Positions 7,751-16,083 of a stretch of 64,000 nucleotides of DNA are shown here, in pieces. Location of the stretch: assembly GCF_000341105.1 (NCBI RefSeq), contig NZ_ANBB01000013.1, forward strand, positions 1 to 64,000, in the 5' to 3' direction. The notes beneath the pieces are model-generated. The model ran no database searches, was not told the DNA's origin, and was given only the letters and a program-made list of their open reading frames with translations. How positions within the stretch are numbered: the first letter of the stretch is position 1; the number at the start of each line of letters is the position of its first letter. This stretch comes from Nocardiopsis potens DSM 45234. GTDB taxonomy: Bacteria > Actinomycetota > Actinomycetes > Streptosporangiales > Streptosporangiaceae. Both the position numbers and the translations under genes were made by a program.

Positions 7751-8311
7751 ATGACGGTGTTCCTGGAGACCGAGCGCCTGGTGCTGCGCCGGTTCACCGA
7801 GAACGACGACGGGCTGCTCTTCGGCCTGGACGCCGACCCCGAGGTGATGCGCTACCTGACCGGGGGCCGGCCCACCCCGCGCGAGGAGGTGCGGGAGCGG
7901 ATCCTGCCCGCGATGCTGGGCTGGTACGAGCGCTCCTCCGACCGGGGGTTCTGGGCCGCCCAGACCCGGGAGGGCGGCTTCCTCGGCTGGTTCCACCTGC
8001 GCGAGCCCACCGGCGCCGACCCCGACCGGCCCGAGCTGGGCTACCGGCTGCGCCGCTCGGCCTGGGGCCGGGGCTACGCCACCGAGGGCTCCCGGGCGCT
8101 GGTGTCGGCCGCGTTCGCCGACCCGGCGGTGGACCGCGTGTTCGCCCGCGCCATGGCGGTCAACGCCGGTTCCCGCCGGGTGATGGAGAAGACCGGGATG
8201 CGCCTGGTCCGCACGCTCGACGAGGGCGGCCACCCCGTCCCCGGCTCCGAGCACGGCGTCGTGGAGTACGCCATCACCCGCCCGGAGTGGGAGCGGTCCT
8301 ACCGCCCCTGA
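7751..8311 (+). CDS. GNAT N-acetyltransferase, RimJ/RimL-like
   Basis: A 186-residue acetyl-CoA-dependent acetyltransferase. It opens with the RimJ/RimL-type VFLETERLVLRRFTENDD and carries the acetyl-CoA loop in LGYRLRRSAWGRGYATEGSRAL (about 98-118) and the late motif AVNAGSRRVMEKTGM (about 137-151). I chose the ATG at 7751, preceded by GGAGGAG; an ATG at 7736 with GGAGG ten bases upstream would add five residues. Family members acetylate N-termini of ribosomal proteins, antibiotics or small metabolites; the acceptor cannot be told. It is monocistronic. Confidence 0.85.
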   Translation: MTVFLETERLVLRRFTENDDGLLFGLDADPEVMRYLTGGRPTPREEVRERILPAMLGWYERSSDRGFWAAQTREGGFLGWFHLREPTGADPDRPELGYRLRRSAWGRGYATEGSRALVSAAFADPAVDRVFARAMAVNAGSRRVMEKTGMRLVRTLDEGGHPVPGSEHGVVEYAITRPEWERSYRP

Positions 8312-8502
8312 CCGGAACCGGCGGCCCTTCCCCGCCCCGGCGGCCCCTGCTCGGAGGCCGCCAGGTGTGCGGGGTCCTCCGGCCCGGCCCGCAGGACAGC
8401 GGTCCCGCCCTCCCGAGGAGGAGCGGAGCGGCCCCCTGGCCCGGCCGCACCCCGGCGGATCCGGAGCCGCCCCGCCGCCCGGCGGGAGACCGCCCGCCGG
8501 TA

Positions 8503-8536
8503 CCTGACAGGACCTGGCAGGATCCCGCCGCATACT
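8503..8536 (+). promoter_or_regulatory. Operator repeats and leaderless promoter of the WYL regulator
   Basis: Two adjacent palindromes CCTGACAGG (8503-8511) and CCTGGCAGG (8513-8521), 10 bases apart (one helical turn), lie just before a -10 box CATACT (8531-8536). The ATG is only six bases beyond the -10, so the transcript probably starts at the start codon. The site suits autoregulation by the encoded regulator. Confidence 0.6.
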
Positions 8537-8542
8537 GGGGGC

Positions 8543-9691
8543 ATGCGCGCCGACCGACTCCTCTCCTTCCTGCTCCTGCTCCAGAACCGGGGCCGGATGA
8601 CCGCGGCCGAACTCGCCGAGGAGCTGGAGTGCTCCGAACGCACCGTCTACCGCGACGCCGAGGCGCTCGGCGCCGCCGGCGTGCCGATCTACGCCGACCG
8701 GGGCACCGGCGGCGGCTACCGGCTGATGGAGGGCTACCGGACCCGGCTCACCGGGCTCACCGAAGGCGAGGCCGACTCGCTGTTCTTCACCGGCCTGCCC
8801 GGCCCCGCCGACGCCCTGGGCCTGGGCTCGGAGCTGGCCCTGGTCCGGCTGAAGCTGCTCGCCTCGCTCCCCGGCGAGCTGCGGGAGCGCGCCGAGCGGG
8901 TCGGCACGCGGTTCCACCTGGACGCCACCGCGTGGTGGCGCACCCCCGCCGCCACCCCGCACCTGGCGGCGCTGGCCGCCGCGGTCTGGCAGGAGCGCAC
9001 CGCGGAGATCGGCTACCGGCGGTTCGACGGGAGGACCGTCCGGCGCACCGTCGATCCGCTGGGCATCGTGCTCAAAGGCGACACCTGGTACGTCCTGGCC
9101 CGCCCGGCCCCCGCCGCCGGCCCGGCCGGGGCCGCGCCCGGGACAGAGCGCGCCGGCGGGCCGCCCGGGCGGCGGGGAACCGGAGAGCGGCGGGATTCGG
9201 ACCGGCAGGTGCGCACGTACCGAGTCGACCGGATCACCGAGTTCACCGACACGGGGCTGCACTTCACCCGCCCCGACGGCTTCGACCTGCCGGCCCTGTG
9301 GGCCGCCTGGGCGGAGGAGTTCGAGGCCTCCCGCTACACCCTGCGCACCCGGGTCCGCCTCACCGAGCGCGGGCTGGGCCTGCTGCCCGTGCTCTCCTCC
9401 CAGCGCACCGCCGCGGGCGCCGAAACCGCGCGCCGCCTCCCCGACGGCCGGTACGAGGCCGACCTGGTGGTGGAGTCCGTGCCCATCGCCGTGCACGAGT
9501 TCTCCGCCTACGGCGCCGAGCTGGAGGTCGTCGACCCGCCGGAGCTGCGCACCGCCCTGGCCGAGCACCTGCGCGCGGCCGCGGACCGCTACGCCCCCGC
9601 CTCCGGCGCGCCCCCGGAGCCGCCCCGCGGGCAGGACCCGCCGGACTCCCCCGCCGGCCCCCGCGGCGACACCCCCGAAAACGCGGTTTGA
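8543..9691 (+). CDS. WYL-domain transcriptional regulator
   Basis: A 382-residue regulator. Residues 1-60 form an HTH_11 DNA-binding domain (MTAAELAEELECSERTVYRDAEAL), followed by GTGGGYRLMEGYR, the usual join to the WYL part. The WYL core (TAEIGYRRFDGRTVRRTVDPLGIVLKGDTWYVLARP) lies near residues 150-192. It is then interrupted by a Gly/Arg/Pro-rich insert of about 35 residues before VRTYRVDRITEFTDTG, and ends with a disordered Pro-rich tail. WYL domains bind small ligands or nucleic acid and gate transcription. The promoter carries twin palindromes, so it may repress itself. The ligand is unknown. Confidence 0.87.
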   Translation: MRADRLLSFLLLLQNRGRMTAAELAEELECSERTVYRDAEALGAAGVPIYADRGTGGGYRLMEGYRTRLTGLTEGEADSLFFTGLPGPADALGLGSELALVRLKLLASLPGELRERAERVGTRFHLDATAWWRTPAATPHLAALAAAVWQERTAEIGYRRFDGRTVRRTVDPLGIVLKGDTWYVLARPAPAAGPAGAAPGTERAGGPPGRRGTGERRDSDRQVRTYRVDRITEFTDTGLHFTRPDGFDLPALWAAWAEEFEASRYTLRTRVRLTERGLGLLPVLSSQRTAAGAETARRLPDGRYEADLVVESVPIAVHEFSAYGAELEVVDPPELRTALAEHLRAAADRYAPASGAPPEPPRGQDPPDSPAGPRGDTPENAV

Positions 9692-9718
9692 CCCTCCAGC
9701 GACGGGAGACTCCACAGT
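9688..9718 (+). promoter_or_regulatory. MerR-type promoter with 19-bp spacer
   Basis: TTGACC (9688-9693) and CACAGT (9713-9718) are separated by 19 bases, the over-long spacer typical of MerR-controlled promoters. Within the spacer CTCC-AGCGAC-GGAG forms an inverted repeat. The ATG at 9726 is seven bases after the -10, giving a leaderless start. The -35 overlaps the stop codon of the WYL gene. Confidence 0.6.
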
Positions 9719-9725
9719 GGTCCCC

Positions 9726-10685
9726 ATGGACGCACAGCACGGCCCGGAGGGCCTGCACACCATCGGCGAACTGGCCCGGCGCACCGGCCTGAGCGTGAAG
9801 ACCATCCGGTTCTACGCCGACGAGGGCATCGTCCCGCCCACCGCCCGCAGCGCCGCGGGCTACCGGCTCTACGACGCCGAGGCGGCCGCGCGCCTGGACC
9901 TGGTCCGCACGCTCCGCGAACTCGGTTTCGGCCTGCCGGACATCCGCGGCGTGCTGGACGGCGGAGGGGGCCTGGACCGGGTGGCCGCGGCGCATGCCGA
10001 GGCGCTCGACGCCCGGATCCGCATCCTGCGCCTCCGCCGGGCCGTGCTGCGCACCATCGCCCGGAAGGAACCGACCGCAAGGGAGATCTCCCTGATGAAC
10101 CGCCTCGCCCAGCTGTCCGCCGAAGAGCGGCAGGCGATCCTCGACGACTACCACGATCACGTGTTCGGCGGCCTGGACATGGCCGAGCAGCCCGCCGCCA
10201 AGATCCGCTCGATGCGGGTGGAGCTGCCCGACGACCCCACCCCCGAGCAGGTCGACGCCTGGGTGGAGCTGGCCGAACTGGTCCAGGACCCCGGCTTCCG
10301 GGAGCGCACCCGGCAGATGGCCGAAGAGGGCGCCCGGGCCCACGCCGCCGGCGAGGACCCGCAGCCCGGCCCGGAGGCGCAGCAGGCCGCCGGGATCGTC
10401 ATCGAGACCGGCCGCGCCGCGCTGGAGGCCGGCACCGCGCCCGACTCCGCCGAGGGCCGCGCCGCGCTCGCCGCCGCCATGGCCCGCCTCACCGGGGCCG
10501 ACCCCTCGATCGAGGACACCCCGCAGGGGCGGGCCCGGCTCGCGGACGACTACGCCGTCTTCACCGACGCCCGCGTGGAGCGCTACTACCGGCTCCTCGG
10601 CCAGGTGAACGGGTGGCCCGCCTTCGAGCCGAGCGTCCCCGCCTTCGAATGGTTCATCGCGGCCCTGCGCGCCTCGGCCGCCTGA
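9726..10685 (+). CDS. MerR-family transcriptional regulator
   Basis: A 319-residue regulator. Residues about 9-80 are a MerR winged helix (HTIGELARRTGLSVKTIRFYADEGIVPPTARSAAGYRLYD), followed by a dimerisation helix around residues 85-120. The rest, about 190 residues, is a long helical effector domain with no metal-binding cysteines, so it likely senses an organic ligand, in the style of TipA or BmrR relatives. I prefer ATG at 9726, because the promoter with a 19-bp spacer would start transcription there; a GTG at 9717 would add three residues. The promoter is probably bound by the protein itself. Targets are not visible. Confidence 0.85.
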   Translation: MDAQHGPEGLHTIGELARRTGLSVKTIRFYADEGIVPPTARSAAGYRLYDAEAAARLDLVRTLRELGFGLPDIRGVLDGGGGLDRVAAAHAEALDARIRILRLRRAVLRTIARKEPTAREISLMNRLAQLSAEERQAILDDYHDHVFGGLDMAEQPAAKIRSMRVELPDDPTPEQVDAWVELAELVQDPGFRERTRQMAEEGARAHAAGEDPQPGPEAQQAAGIVIETGRAALEAGTAPDSAEGRAALAAAMARLTGADPSIEDTPQGRARLADDYAVFTDARVERYYRLLGQVNGWPAFEPSVPAFEWFIAALRASAA

Positions 10686-10855
10686 CCCCGCGGGGCCGGC
10701 GCGGCGCCTCCGTGCCGGCCCCGCCCGTTCCGGACGCGCCTGCGGCGCCGGGCGGACCGGTTCCGGGGCGGTGGCCCGGCCCCCTTTTCCAGGGCCGGGA
10801 CCGGGTCCGTCCGCCGCTCGCGCCCCGGCCCTCGCTCCGCGCTCGCCCGGGAAAC

Positions 10856-10897
10856 GCCGTGGGCCCCCTCCGCACGATCGCGGAGGGGGCCCACGGC
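10856..10897. terminator. Bidirectional terminator
   Basis: A perfect 18-bp stem (10856-10873 and 10880-10897, arms starting GCCGTGGGCC) with loop ACGATC. It lies between the converging MerR and Ser/Thr kinase genes, 18 bases from the kinase stop, and can end transcription from both sides. Confidence 0.85.
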
Positions 10898-10914
10898 GCC
10901 GGGCCGGCGGCCGG

Positions 10915-12705
10915 CTAGAAGGACTCGAAGAACCCGTAGTAGCTCAGCGCGCCGTTGGTGGCGATGAGCGCGACCGCGGCGAGCATGACCCCCACGATGA
11001 AACCGCTGCGCAGCGAGCGGATCAGGTACTCCAGCGACAGCACGTTGTTCAGCAGGAAGTAGCCGAGCTGCATCGCCAGCACGAACCCGGCGAAGTTGAA
11101 GCCGTCCATCAGCTCCTCGCCCCACAGCCCCTCGTAGTACCAGGGCTGCCCGGTCCACACGTCGGTGGCGGTGAACCACTGCCAGGCCTGGGCCGCGCCC
11201 CAGCCCAGCGGGATCTGCAGGATCGGGATGACCAGCAGCGGCACGAGCTTGACGAAGCCCCACACCCCCGGGCTGGACGCGCGCCGCGCGTCGGAGCGGG
11301 CCCGGCGGGCGGCCTCCTCCTCGGCGCGCAGCCGGTCCCGGTGGGCGCGCTCGGCCTCGCGGCGGCGGCGCTCCTCCTCGCGCTGCGCCTCCTGGCGGCG
11401 CCGCTCCTCCGCCTGCCGGTAGTGCTCCTCCTCGGCCCGCCGGCGCTGCTCCTCCTGCTGCTGGGCGCGGGTGGCCGAGGCCGTCTCCCGCCCGGAGCCG
11501 CGGTACAGGTCGCCGTAGGCGTCGTCGGCGGCCGGCGGCATCGCCGAGGTCGCCCCGGGCCCGCCGGACGGGTCGTAGGCCGCGGTGCGCCCTGCGCCCT
11601 GCCCGTACTGCGCGGTGGGCTGGGGGCCGGCGGCCGGCGCCTGCCCCGGGTACTGGGCGGTGCGCCCGTCGGCGCCCATCACCGAAGTGGCGTCGCCTCC
11701 GCCGGGCCCGCCCATGGCCTGGCCGGCGGCGTAGCCCGCCGCAGCGCCGGCGGCGCCGGCCGCGCCCGCGCCCAGCACCGAGGTGCGGCCGTCCGCGGCG
11801 CCCTCGGTGGCCCCGGTCGCGGTCGGGGCGCCGCCCAGTGCGGCGTTGACCTTCTCCACCTGGTCGCGGATGCCCTGCTGGAAGACGGGCGGCAGCCAGG
11901 AGGCCCCGCCGGGGGCGTCGCCGAGGAAGTCGAGCAGCTGGCCGGGGGTGGGCCGGTTGCGGGCGTCCTTGGCCAGGCAGGCGGCCACCAGCCGCTGCAG
12001 CGACGCCGGCACCGCGCTGATGTCCGGCTCGTTCTGGATGATGCGCATGACCATGGTGTGCATGGCGCCCTCGCCGAACGGCCCGGTGCCGGCGGCCGCG
12101 TAGACCAGCACCGCGCCGTAGGCGAACATGTCGCTGGCCGGGGTCATGTGCTCGCCCTGGACCTGCTCGGGCGACATGAAGCCCGGCGTGCCGATGATGG
12201 ACTGGGTGGCGGCCGTGCCGTCGGTGGCGCGGGCGATGCCGAAGTCGATGACGCGCGGCCCGTCCTCGGCGAGCAGCACGTTGCCCGGTTTGAGGTCGCG
12301 GTGGATCAGCCCGACCCGGTGGATCTCGCTGAGCGCCTCGGCCAGGCCGGTGGCCAGCACCCGCAGCGAGTACTCGGGCAGCGGGCCGTGCGCCTGGACC
12401 GCGTCGTCCAGCGGGAGCGAGGGCACGTAGGAGGTGACCAGCCAGGGCACCTCCCCTTCGGGGTCGGCGTCGATGACCGGGGCGGTGAAGGCGCCGCTGA
12501 CCTGGCGCGCCGCGGTGACCTCGCGGGCGAACCGCTCCCGGAAGGAGGGGTCGGCGGCCATGTGCGGGTGGATCCGCTTGATCGCGACGGCCCGGCCCCC
12601 GGCGGAGCGGCCGAAGTAGACCTGGCCCATGCCTCCCGCGCCCAGTCGGCCGATCAGGCGGTACCGCCCGATGCGCTCCGGGTCGCCGTGCTCCAGTGGG
12701 CCCAC
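10915..12705 (-). CDS. Membrane-anchored Ser/Thr protein kinase
   Basis: A 596-residue Hanks-type kinase. Residues 14-275 form the kinase domain: glycine loop GAGGMG (22-27), ATP lysine 43 (VAIKRI), catalytic HRDLKPGN (135-142), DFG (154-156) and GTPGFMSPEQV activation segment. A Gly/Ala/Pro-rich linker follows, then a highly charged Arg/Glu stretch (about 430-480) likely to form a long helix. The end has about three membrane segments (VWGFVKLVPLLVIPILQIPL, FAGFVLAMQLGYFLLNNVL, GFIVGVMLAAVALIAT). It has no PASTA repeats, so it is not PknB-like. GTG at 12705 is preceded by GGAGG at ideal spacing. Substrates unknown; monocistronic. Confidence 0.9.
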   Translation of the reverse strand: MGPLEHGDPERIGRYRLIGRLGAGGMGQVYFGRSAGGRAVAIKRIHPHMAADPSFRERFAREVTAARQVSGAFTAPVIDADPEGEVPWLVTSYVPSLPLDDAVQAHGPLPEYSLRVLATGLAEALSEIHRVGLIHRDLKPGNVLLAEDGPRVIDFGIARATDGTAATQSIIGTPGFMSPEQVQGEHMTPASDMFAYGAVLVYAAAGTGPFGEGAMHTMVMRIIQNEPDISAVPASLQRLVAACLAKDARNRPTPGQLLDFLGDAPGGASWLPPVFQQGIRDQVEKVNAALGGAPTATGATEGAADGRTSVLGAGAAGAAGAAAGYAAGQAMGGPGGGDATSVMGADGRTAQYPGQAPAAGPQPTAQYGQGAGRTAAYDPSGGPGATSAMPPAADDAYGDLYRGSGRETASATRAQQQEEQRRRAEEEHYRQAEERRRQEAQREEERRRREAERAHRDRLRAEEEAARRARSDARRASSPGVWGFVKLVPLLVIPILQIPLGWGAAQAWQWFTATDVWTGQPWYYEGLWGEELMDGFNFAGFVLAMQLGYFLLNNVLSLEYLIRSLRSGFIVGVMLAAVALIATNGALSYYGFFESF

Positions 12706-12961
12706 GTTGAAACCTCCGTTGATCGCCGCCGCGGGGTGGCCGCCCCTTCCCGCGATCGTAGCCGGATCTTCGGGCGCGGCCCGTGTCCTCAGGAGGGCGC
12801 GTTCGTCCTTTTTTCCCGGCGCCTCACCCCTCATCGGAAGACGCCCAGTCTAGGGGGTGGGAGTACGCTCCAGGCCGACCTTACTGCGTAGATCCTAGTG
12901 GGGCGCGCCATGTCCCGCGGCCCGTTCGACGCCCCTTTCCGCAGGAGTCAGCCTGCGGACC

Positions 12962-13252
12962 ATGGCACGCCTGCTCCCTCCCGAGCAGTGGTTCGCCACC
13001 CTGCCCACCGCCTACCTCACCGCCTCCGGGCTGATCACCGCCCCGGACGGCCGGGTCCTGCCGGTGGAGCCCGACTACCGGGAGCACTGGACGCTGCCGG
13101 GCGGCGTCGTGGAGCAGGCCGAGGAGCTGGACGGCGCCGCGTTCCTGGACCCCGGGACCGCCCTGGACCGCATGCACCCGGCGCTCTCCCTCCGCCTGGC
13201 CGCCGCCCTGGAGGCCCGCCGCACCGGCCGCACCGCCTACGTCGCGACCTGA
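12962..13252 (+). pseudogene. Nudix hydrolase gene lacking the Nudix box
   Basis: A 96-residue frame that looks like the two ends of a Nudix hydrolase joined together. The start (MARLLPPEQWFATLPTAYLTASGLI...HWTLPGGVVEQ) is the normal N-terminus up to the first strand and glycine of the Nudix motif. The text then jumps to AEELDGAAFLDPGTALDRMHPALSLRLAAALEARRTGRTAYV, the normal C-terminus. The catalytic REXXEEXGX segment is absent, an in-frame loss of roughly 60 residues judged against the usual length. Such a product cannot bind the metal for nucleotide hydrolysis. The nearest ribosome site (AGGAG at 12943) is rather far. I call it a decayed gene. Confidence 0.6.
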
Positions 13253-13316
13253 CCCCGGCCCGCCCCGCTCCCCCGGCGCTCTTCTTCAGCGGACCGAGGT
13301 CTTCGGCGCGCCCGGA

Positions 13317-13877
13317 TCAGCGGGCCAGAAAGCGCGCCGTATCCAGGTCGAAGCCGAACGGCTCGGGGACCGCGAGCCGCTTTCCGAAAGCCACGGTCTC
13401 CGACTTGCGGTACTCGCCGTTCTCCGGGGCCGTGTAGAGGGTGACGGTCGCCCGGAGCGGGTCGATGAGCAGGTAGGCCGGGATCATCGCCGCCGGGTAG
13501 ATGCCGAGCTTGAGGTCCCGGTCGTTCTCCGCGTTGGTCGGAGAGACCACTTCCGCGACGAGCAGGACGTCGTCCGGCGGGATATGGCTCGCGTCGGTCG
13601 CCAGTACTTCGTACGGTGCGACGAACAGGTCCGGAATGGTGCTGCGTCCGATGTGATGCATCCGGATCTCAAGGTAGGACTCGACATCGTAGCCCTGCGG
13701 AAGCACAGGCTTGATCTGCCAGAGCAACTCGAAGACATTGCGCTGGTGCTTGCCCGCGGGGGTGGGCGACATGGTGATCTCTTCCTTGAGGATCTCCACC
13801 CGGTATCCCGCCGGGGGGTCGAGGGAATCGAGTGCCTCGAACAGGTCGGCCGCGCACTCGGGTGTGGTCACTGCCAT
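13317..13877 (-). CDS. Uma2-family (DUF820) putative endonuclease
   Basis: A 186-residue protein of the Uma2 family, a PD-(D/E)XK nuclease-like fold. It begins with CAADLFEALDSLDPPAGYRVEILKEEITMSP and carries IPDLFVAPYEVL near residue 88 (the motif aspartate) and LLVAEVVSPTNAENDRDLKLGIYPAAMIPAYLLIDP near 105-140, matching the E-V-S...K core. I chose the ATG at 13877 behind GGAGG; an ATG at 13895 would add six residues. These genes occur in many copies in actinomycetes and cyanobacteria, often without clear phenotype. The third-position GC is a little lower than in neighbouring genes, which hints at transfer. Confidence 0.85.
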   Translation of the reverse strand: MAVTTPECAADLFEALDSLDPPAGYRVEILKEEITMSPTPAGKHQRNVFELLWQIKPVLPQGYDVESYLEIRMHHIGRSTIPDLFVAPYEVLATDASHIPPDDVLLVAEVVSPTNAENDRDLKLGIYPAAMIPAYLLIDPLRATVTLYTAPENGEYRKSETVAFGKRLAVPEPFGFDLDTARFLAR

Positions 13878-14043
13878 CTGCGGCCTCCGTGCCATGAGGT
13901 GCCGTCCCCTCGATCCTGGTGCATCGCCCACCGGCGCCGCACAGTTTTCAGGTTACTCGTCCCCCTTTTCCCAAGGGTTCAGCGCACCGGGCGCTCGAGA
14001 GAGGACTTCCTGTAGAAGTCCGCGGCTCCGGATGACGGGCGGA

Positions 14044-14769
14044 TCAGGCCGGTTCCGGCGGGGCGACGGTGATGCCCAGGGAGGAGAGCAGCATGCCGGC
14101 CTGCTCCGGGGAGATCACGGCGCCGCGCAGCGCGTCCGCCCGCTCCAGGCGGATCTCGCCCAGGTCGGCGCCGCGGAGGTCGGCTCCGCGCAGGTCCGCC
14201 CCGGCCAGCAGGGCGCCGCGCAGCCGGCTCTCCCGCCACACGGTGCCGCGCAGGTCGGCCTCTGTCAGGTCCGCCTCGTCCAGCCGGTCGGCGGTGAAGG
14301 TGCGGCCGCGCAGCGCCATGCCCTTGAGCGAGGCGAGCATCAGGTTGCACCGGGTGAAGGAGGCCCCGATGCCGCGGGAGGACGCGAAGTCGGCCCCGGT
14401 GAGGCGGCAGCCGGTGAAGGCGGTGTCGGCGAGGACCGCGCCCGCCCAGCGGGTGCCGGCCAGGTCGGTGCCGTCGAACGCCGCGTCGGCGCACTCCGCG
14501 GAGGCGAAGGAGGCCTTCCCGGCCGTGCCGCCCTCGAAGCGGGCGCCGTCCAGGTCGGCGCGGTCGAACCGGGCCCCGTCGGCGGCGCACCGGGTGAGCA
14601 CCGCCCCGGTCAGATGGGCGCCGCTCAGGTCGGCGCCGCGCAGGTCGCACTCGGTGAGGGTGAGCGGTCGCCCGGAGACGGCGGACAGCGCGGCGGTGAG
14701 GTCCCGCCCGGAGAGGTCGGCGCCGCGGATCTCCCCGCCGGCGGCCAGTTCGTGCAGGTGGTCGGTCAT
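14044..14769 (-). CDS. Pentapeptide repeat protein
   Basis: A 241-residue protein made almost wholly of A(D/N)LXX-type five-residue repeats, for example GADLSGRDL, CDLRGADLSGAHLTGA and LLAGADLRGADLRGADLGEIRLERA. These fold into a right-handed quadrilateral beta helix. About 35 repeats are recognisable, with an irregular stretch near residues 130-160. Some members (Qnr, MfpA) mimic DNA and protect gyrase; most are of unknown role, and this one has neither a membrane segment nor a signal peptide. It is monocistronic. The fold is certain; the role is not. Confidence 0.85.
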   Translation of the reverse strand: MTDHLHELAAGGEIRGADLSGRDLTAALSAVSGRPLTLTECDLRGADLSGAHLTGAVLTRCAADGARFDRADLDGARFEGGTAGKASFASAECADAAFDGTDLAGTRWAGAVLADTAFTGCRLTGADFASSRGIGASFTRCNLMLASLKGMALRGRTFTADRLDEADLTEADLRGTVWRESRLRGALLAGADLRGADLRGADLGEIRLERADALRGAVISPEQAGMLLSSLGITVAPPEPA

Positions 14770-14862
14770 GCGGGCAGGCTAGGGGGCGGCGCTGACAGGC
14801 CGGGGCCGCCGGGCGGGTCGGAGCCACCGTGCCGGGTGGAACGGGGCCCGGCGGGAGCGCGG

Positions 14863-14890
14863 GGTGCGGGCGGGCGCACCCGCCCGCACC
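14863..14890 (-). terminator. Terminator of the iron-siderophore binding protein gene
   Basis: Arms GGTGCGGGCGGG and CCCGCCCGCACC form a perfect 12-bp stem around a four-base loop. It lies four bases beyond the stop of the minus-strand binding-protein gene. Confidence 0.75.
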
Positions 14891-14894
14891 GGGG

Positions 14895-15965
14895 TCACTC
14901 CACCTTGTCGGGCTCGGTGCCGGGGTCGCCGTCGAGCAGCTCGACCAGCCGCGGCGGGAGCTCGTCCAGGGCGTAGTGCAGGCTGAGCACCGACCCGAAG
15001 GAGAGCGCGCCGTTGAGCCGGCTCATCTCCGGCATCTCCAGGACCCGGCCCTCCTTGGCGGTGTCCAGCTTCTTGAAGACGTCCCGGCCGGTGACGCTGT
15101 CCTCCTCGGCGCCGTAGAGCCCGACCAGCAGCACGTCGGCCTCCAGCGTCTCCAGGTCCTCCAGCGCGACCTGCTTGGGCTCGCGGTTCTCGTCGGTGAA
15201 CAGCGCCTCGGCGTCCTCGGGCAGGGAGAAGCCGAGCTGGGTGAGGAAGCCCGGGGCCGGGCCCTCGGCGTAGGCCCAGGCCTCCCCGGCGATGGAGCTG
15301 GCCAGCAGCGCGGTGGACTTCGCGAAGTCGGGGTTGTCCTCGCGGATCTCCTCGAAGCGGGCCTCGATGTCGGCGATGAGCGCCTCGGCCTTGTCCTCCT
15401 GGTCGAGGGCGGTGCCGACCATGCGGGCGATGTCCTGCCAGGGGGTGCCGTAGTCGGCGTGGTCGGCGTGCTGGGCGACGGTCGGCGCCAGCTCGGACAG
15501 GGTGGTGTACTCCTCCTCGGTCAGCCCGGAGTTGACGCCCAGGATGAGGTCGGGGCGGAGGCTGCCGATCTGCTCGAAGTTGAGCTCCTCCACCGGGAGC
15601 ACCTCGGGGGTCTCGGCGTCGCCGAGCGCCTCGGCGGCCCAGGGCCACAGCGCGCCGGGGTGCCCGCCGAACCATTCGCGCACGCCGACCGGGGCGACGC
15701 CCAGCGCCAGCGCGTAGTCCTGCTCGGTGAGGCCGACGGTGACCACGCGGGAGGGGGTTCCGGAGATCTCGGTGCTGCCGTACTTGTGCTCGATGGTGCG
15801 GGTCGGGCCGCTCTCGCCCTCGCCGCCGGCGGTGCCGCTGCTGCAGCCCGCCGCGCCGAGCGCGGCGATCCCGCCGATGCCGAGGAGGGCGCTGCGCCGC
15901 GAGAGGGCGGGGCCGGAGAGGGCGCGCCGCGCGCGCCGGGTCCGCCGTGCTGTCCTGGTGTCCAC
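14895..15965 (-). CDS. Iron-siderophore ABC transporter binding lipoprotein
   Basis: A 356-residue periplasmic-binding-type (FecB/FepB, TroA fold) protein. The N-terminus has a twin-arginine-like patch (LSRRSALLGIGG) followed by a lipobox ending in Cys41 (GAAGC), so it is an exported lipoprotein on the outer face of the membrane. The mature part begins TRTIEHKYGSTEISGTPSRVVTVG and includes ELNFEQIGSLRPDLILGVNSGL, typical of ferric-siderophore binders. An iron box lies about 105 bases upstream, implying IdeR/DmdR repression when iron is ample. No permease or ATPase gene adjoins it, so it must share a transporter encoded elsewhere. The siderophore is unknown. Confidence 0.9.
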   Translation of the reverse strand: MDTRTARRTRRARRALSGPALSRRSALLGIGGIAALGAAGCSSGTAGGEGESGPTRTIEHKYGSTEISGTPSRVVTVGLTEQDYALALGVAPVGVREWFGGHPGALWPWAAEALGDAETPEVLPVEELNFEQIGSLRPDLILGVNSGLTEEEYTTLSELAPTVAQHADHADYGTPWQDIARMVGTALDQEDKAEALIADIEARFEEIREDNPDFAKSTALLASSIAGEAWAYAEGPAPGFLTQLGFSLPEDAEALFTDENREPKQVALEDLETLEADVLLVGLYGAEEDSVTGRDVFKKLDTAKEGRVLEMPEMSRLNGALSFGSVLSLHYALDELPPRLVELLDGDPGTEPDKVE

Positions 15966-16069
15966 TGTGCCTGCTCTCCTGAACGTCTGCTGCGGCCGGA
16001 GCGCGGGGCGCTCCGGGCACGGCGGCGCCTCCCCTGTTCAGAGGGGACGATCCGCCCATCGATCAGGGA

Positions 16070-16083
16070 TTAGGTTAGCCTAA
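16070..16083 (-). promoter_or_regulatory. Iron box (IdeR/DmdR type)
   Basis: TTAGGTTAGCCTAA is a near-perfect half of the actinobacterial iron-box consensus TTAGGTTAGSCTAACCTAA and keeps the TTAGG/CCTAA symmetry. It lies upstream of the siderophore-binding lipoprotein gene. The divalent-metal repressor would bind here with Fe(II). Confidence 0.75.

Noticed and set aside
6266-9805. Open frame of 1179 codons on the minus strand
   Set aside because: Only the first-described 386 codons match a protein family; the rest is antisense to the GNAT and WYL genes and reflects high GC.
10771-12891. Long plus-strand frame opposite the Ser/Thr kinase gene
   Set aside because: The minus-strand frame has all kinase motifs; the plus frame is low-complexity.
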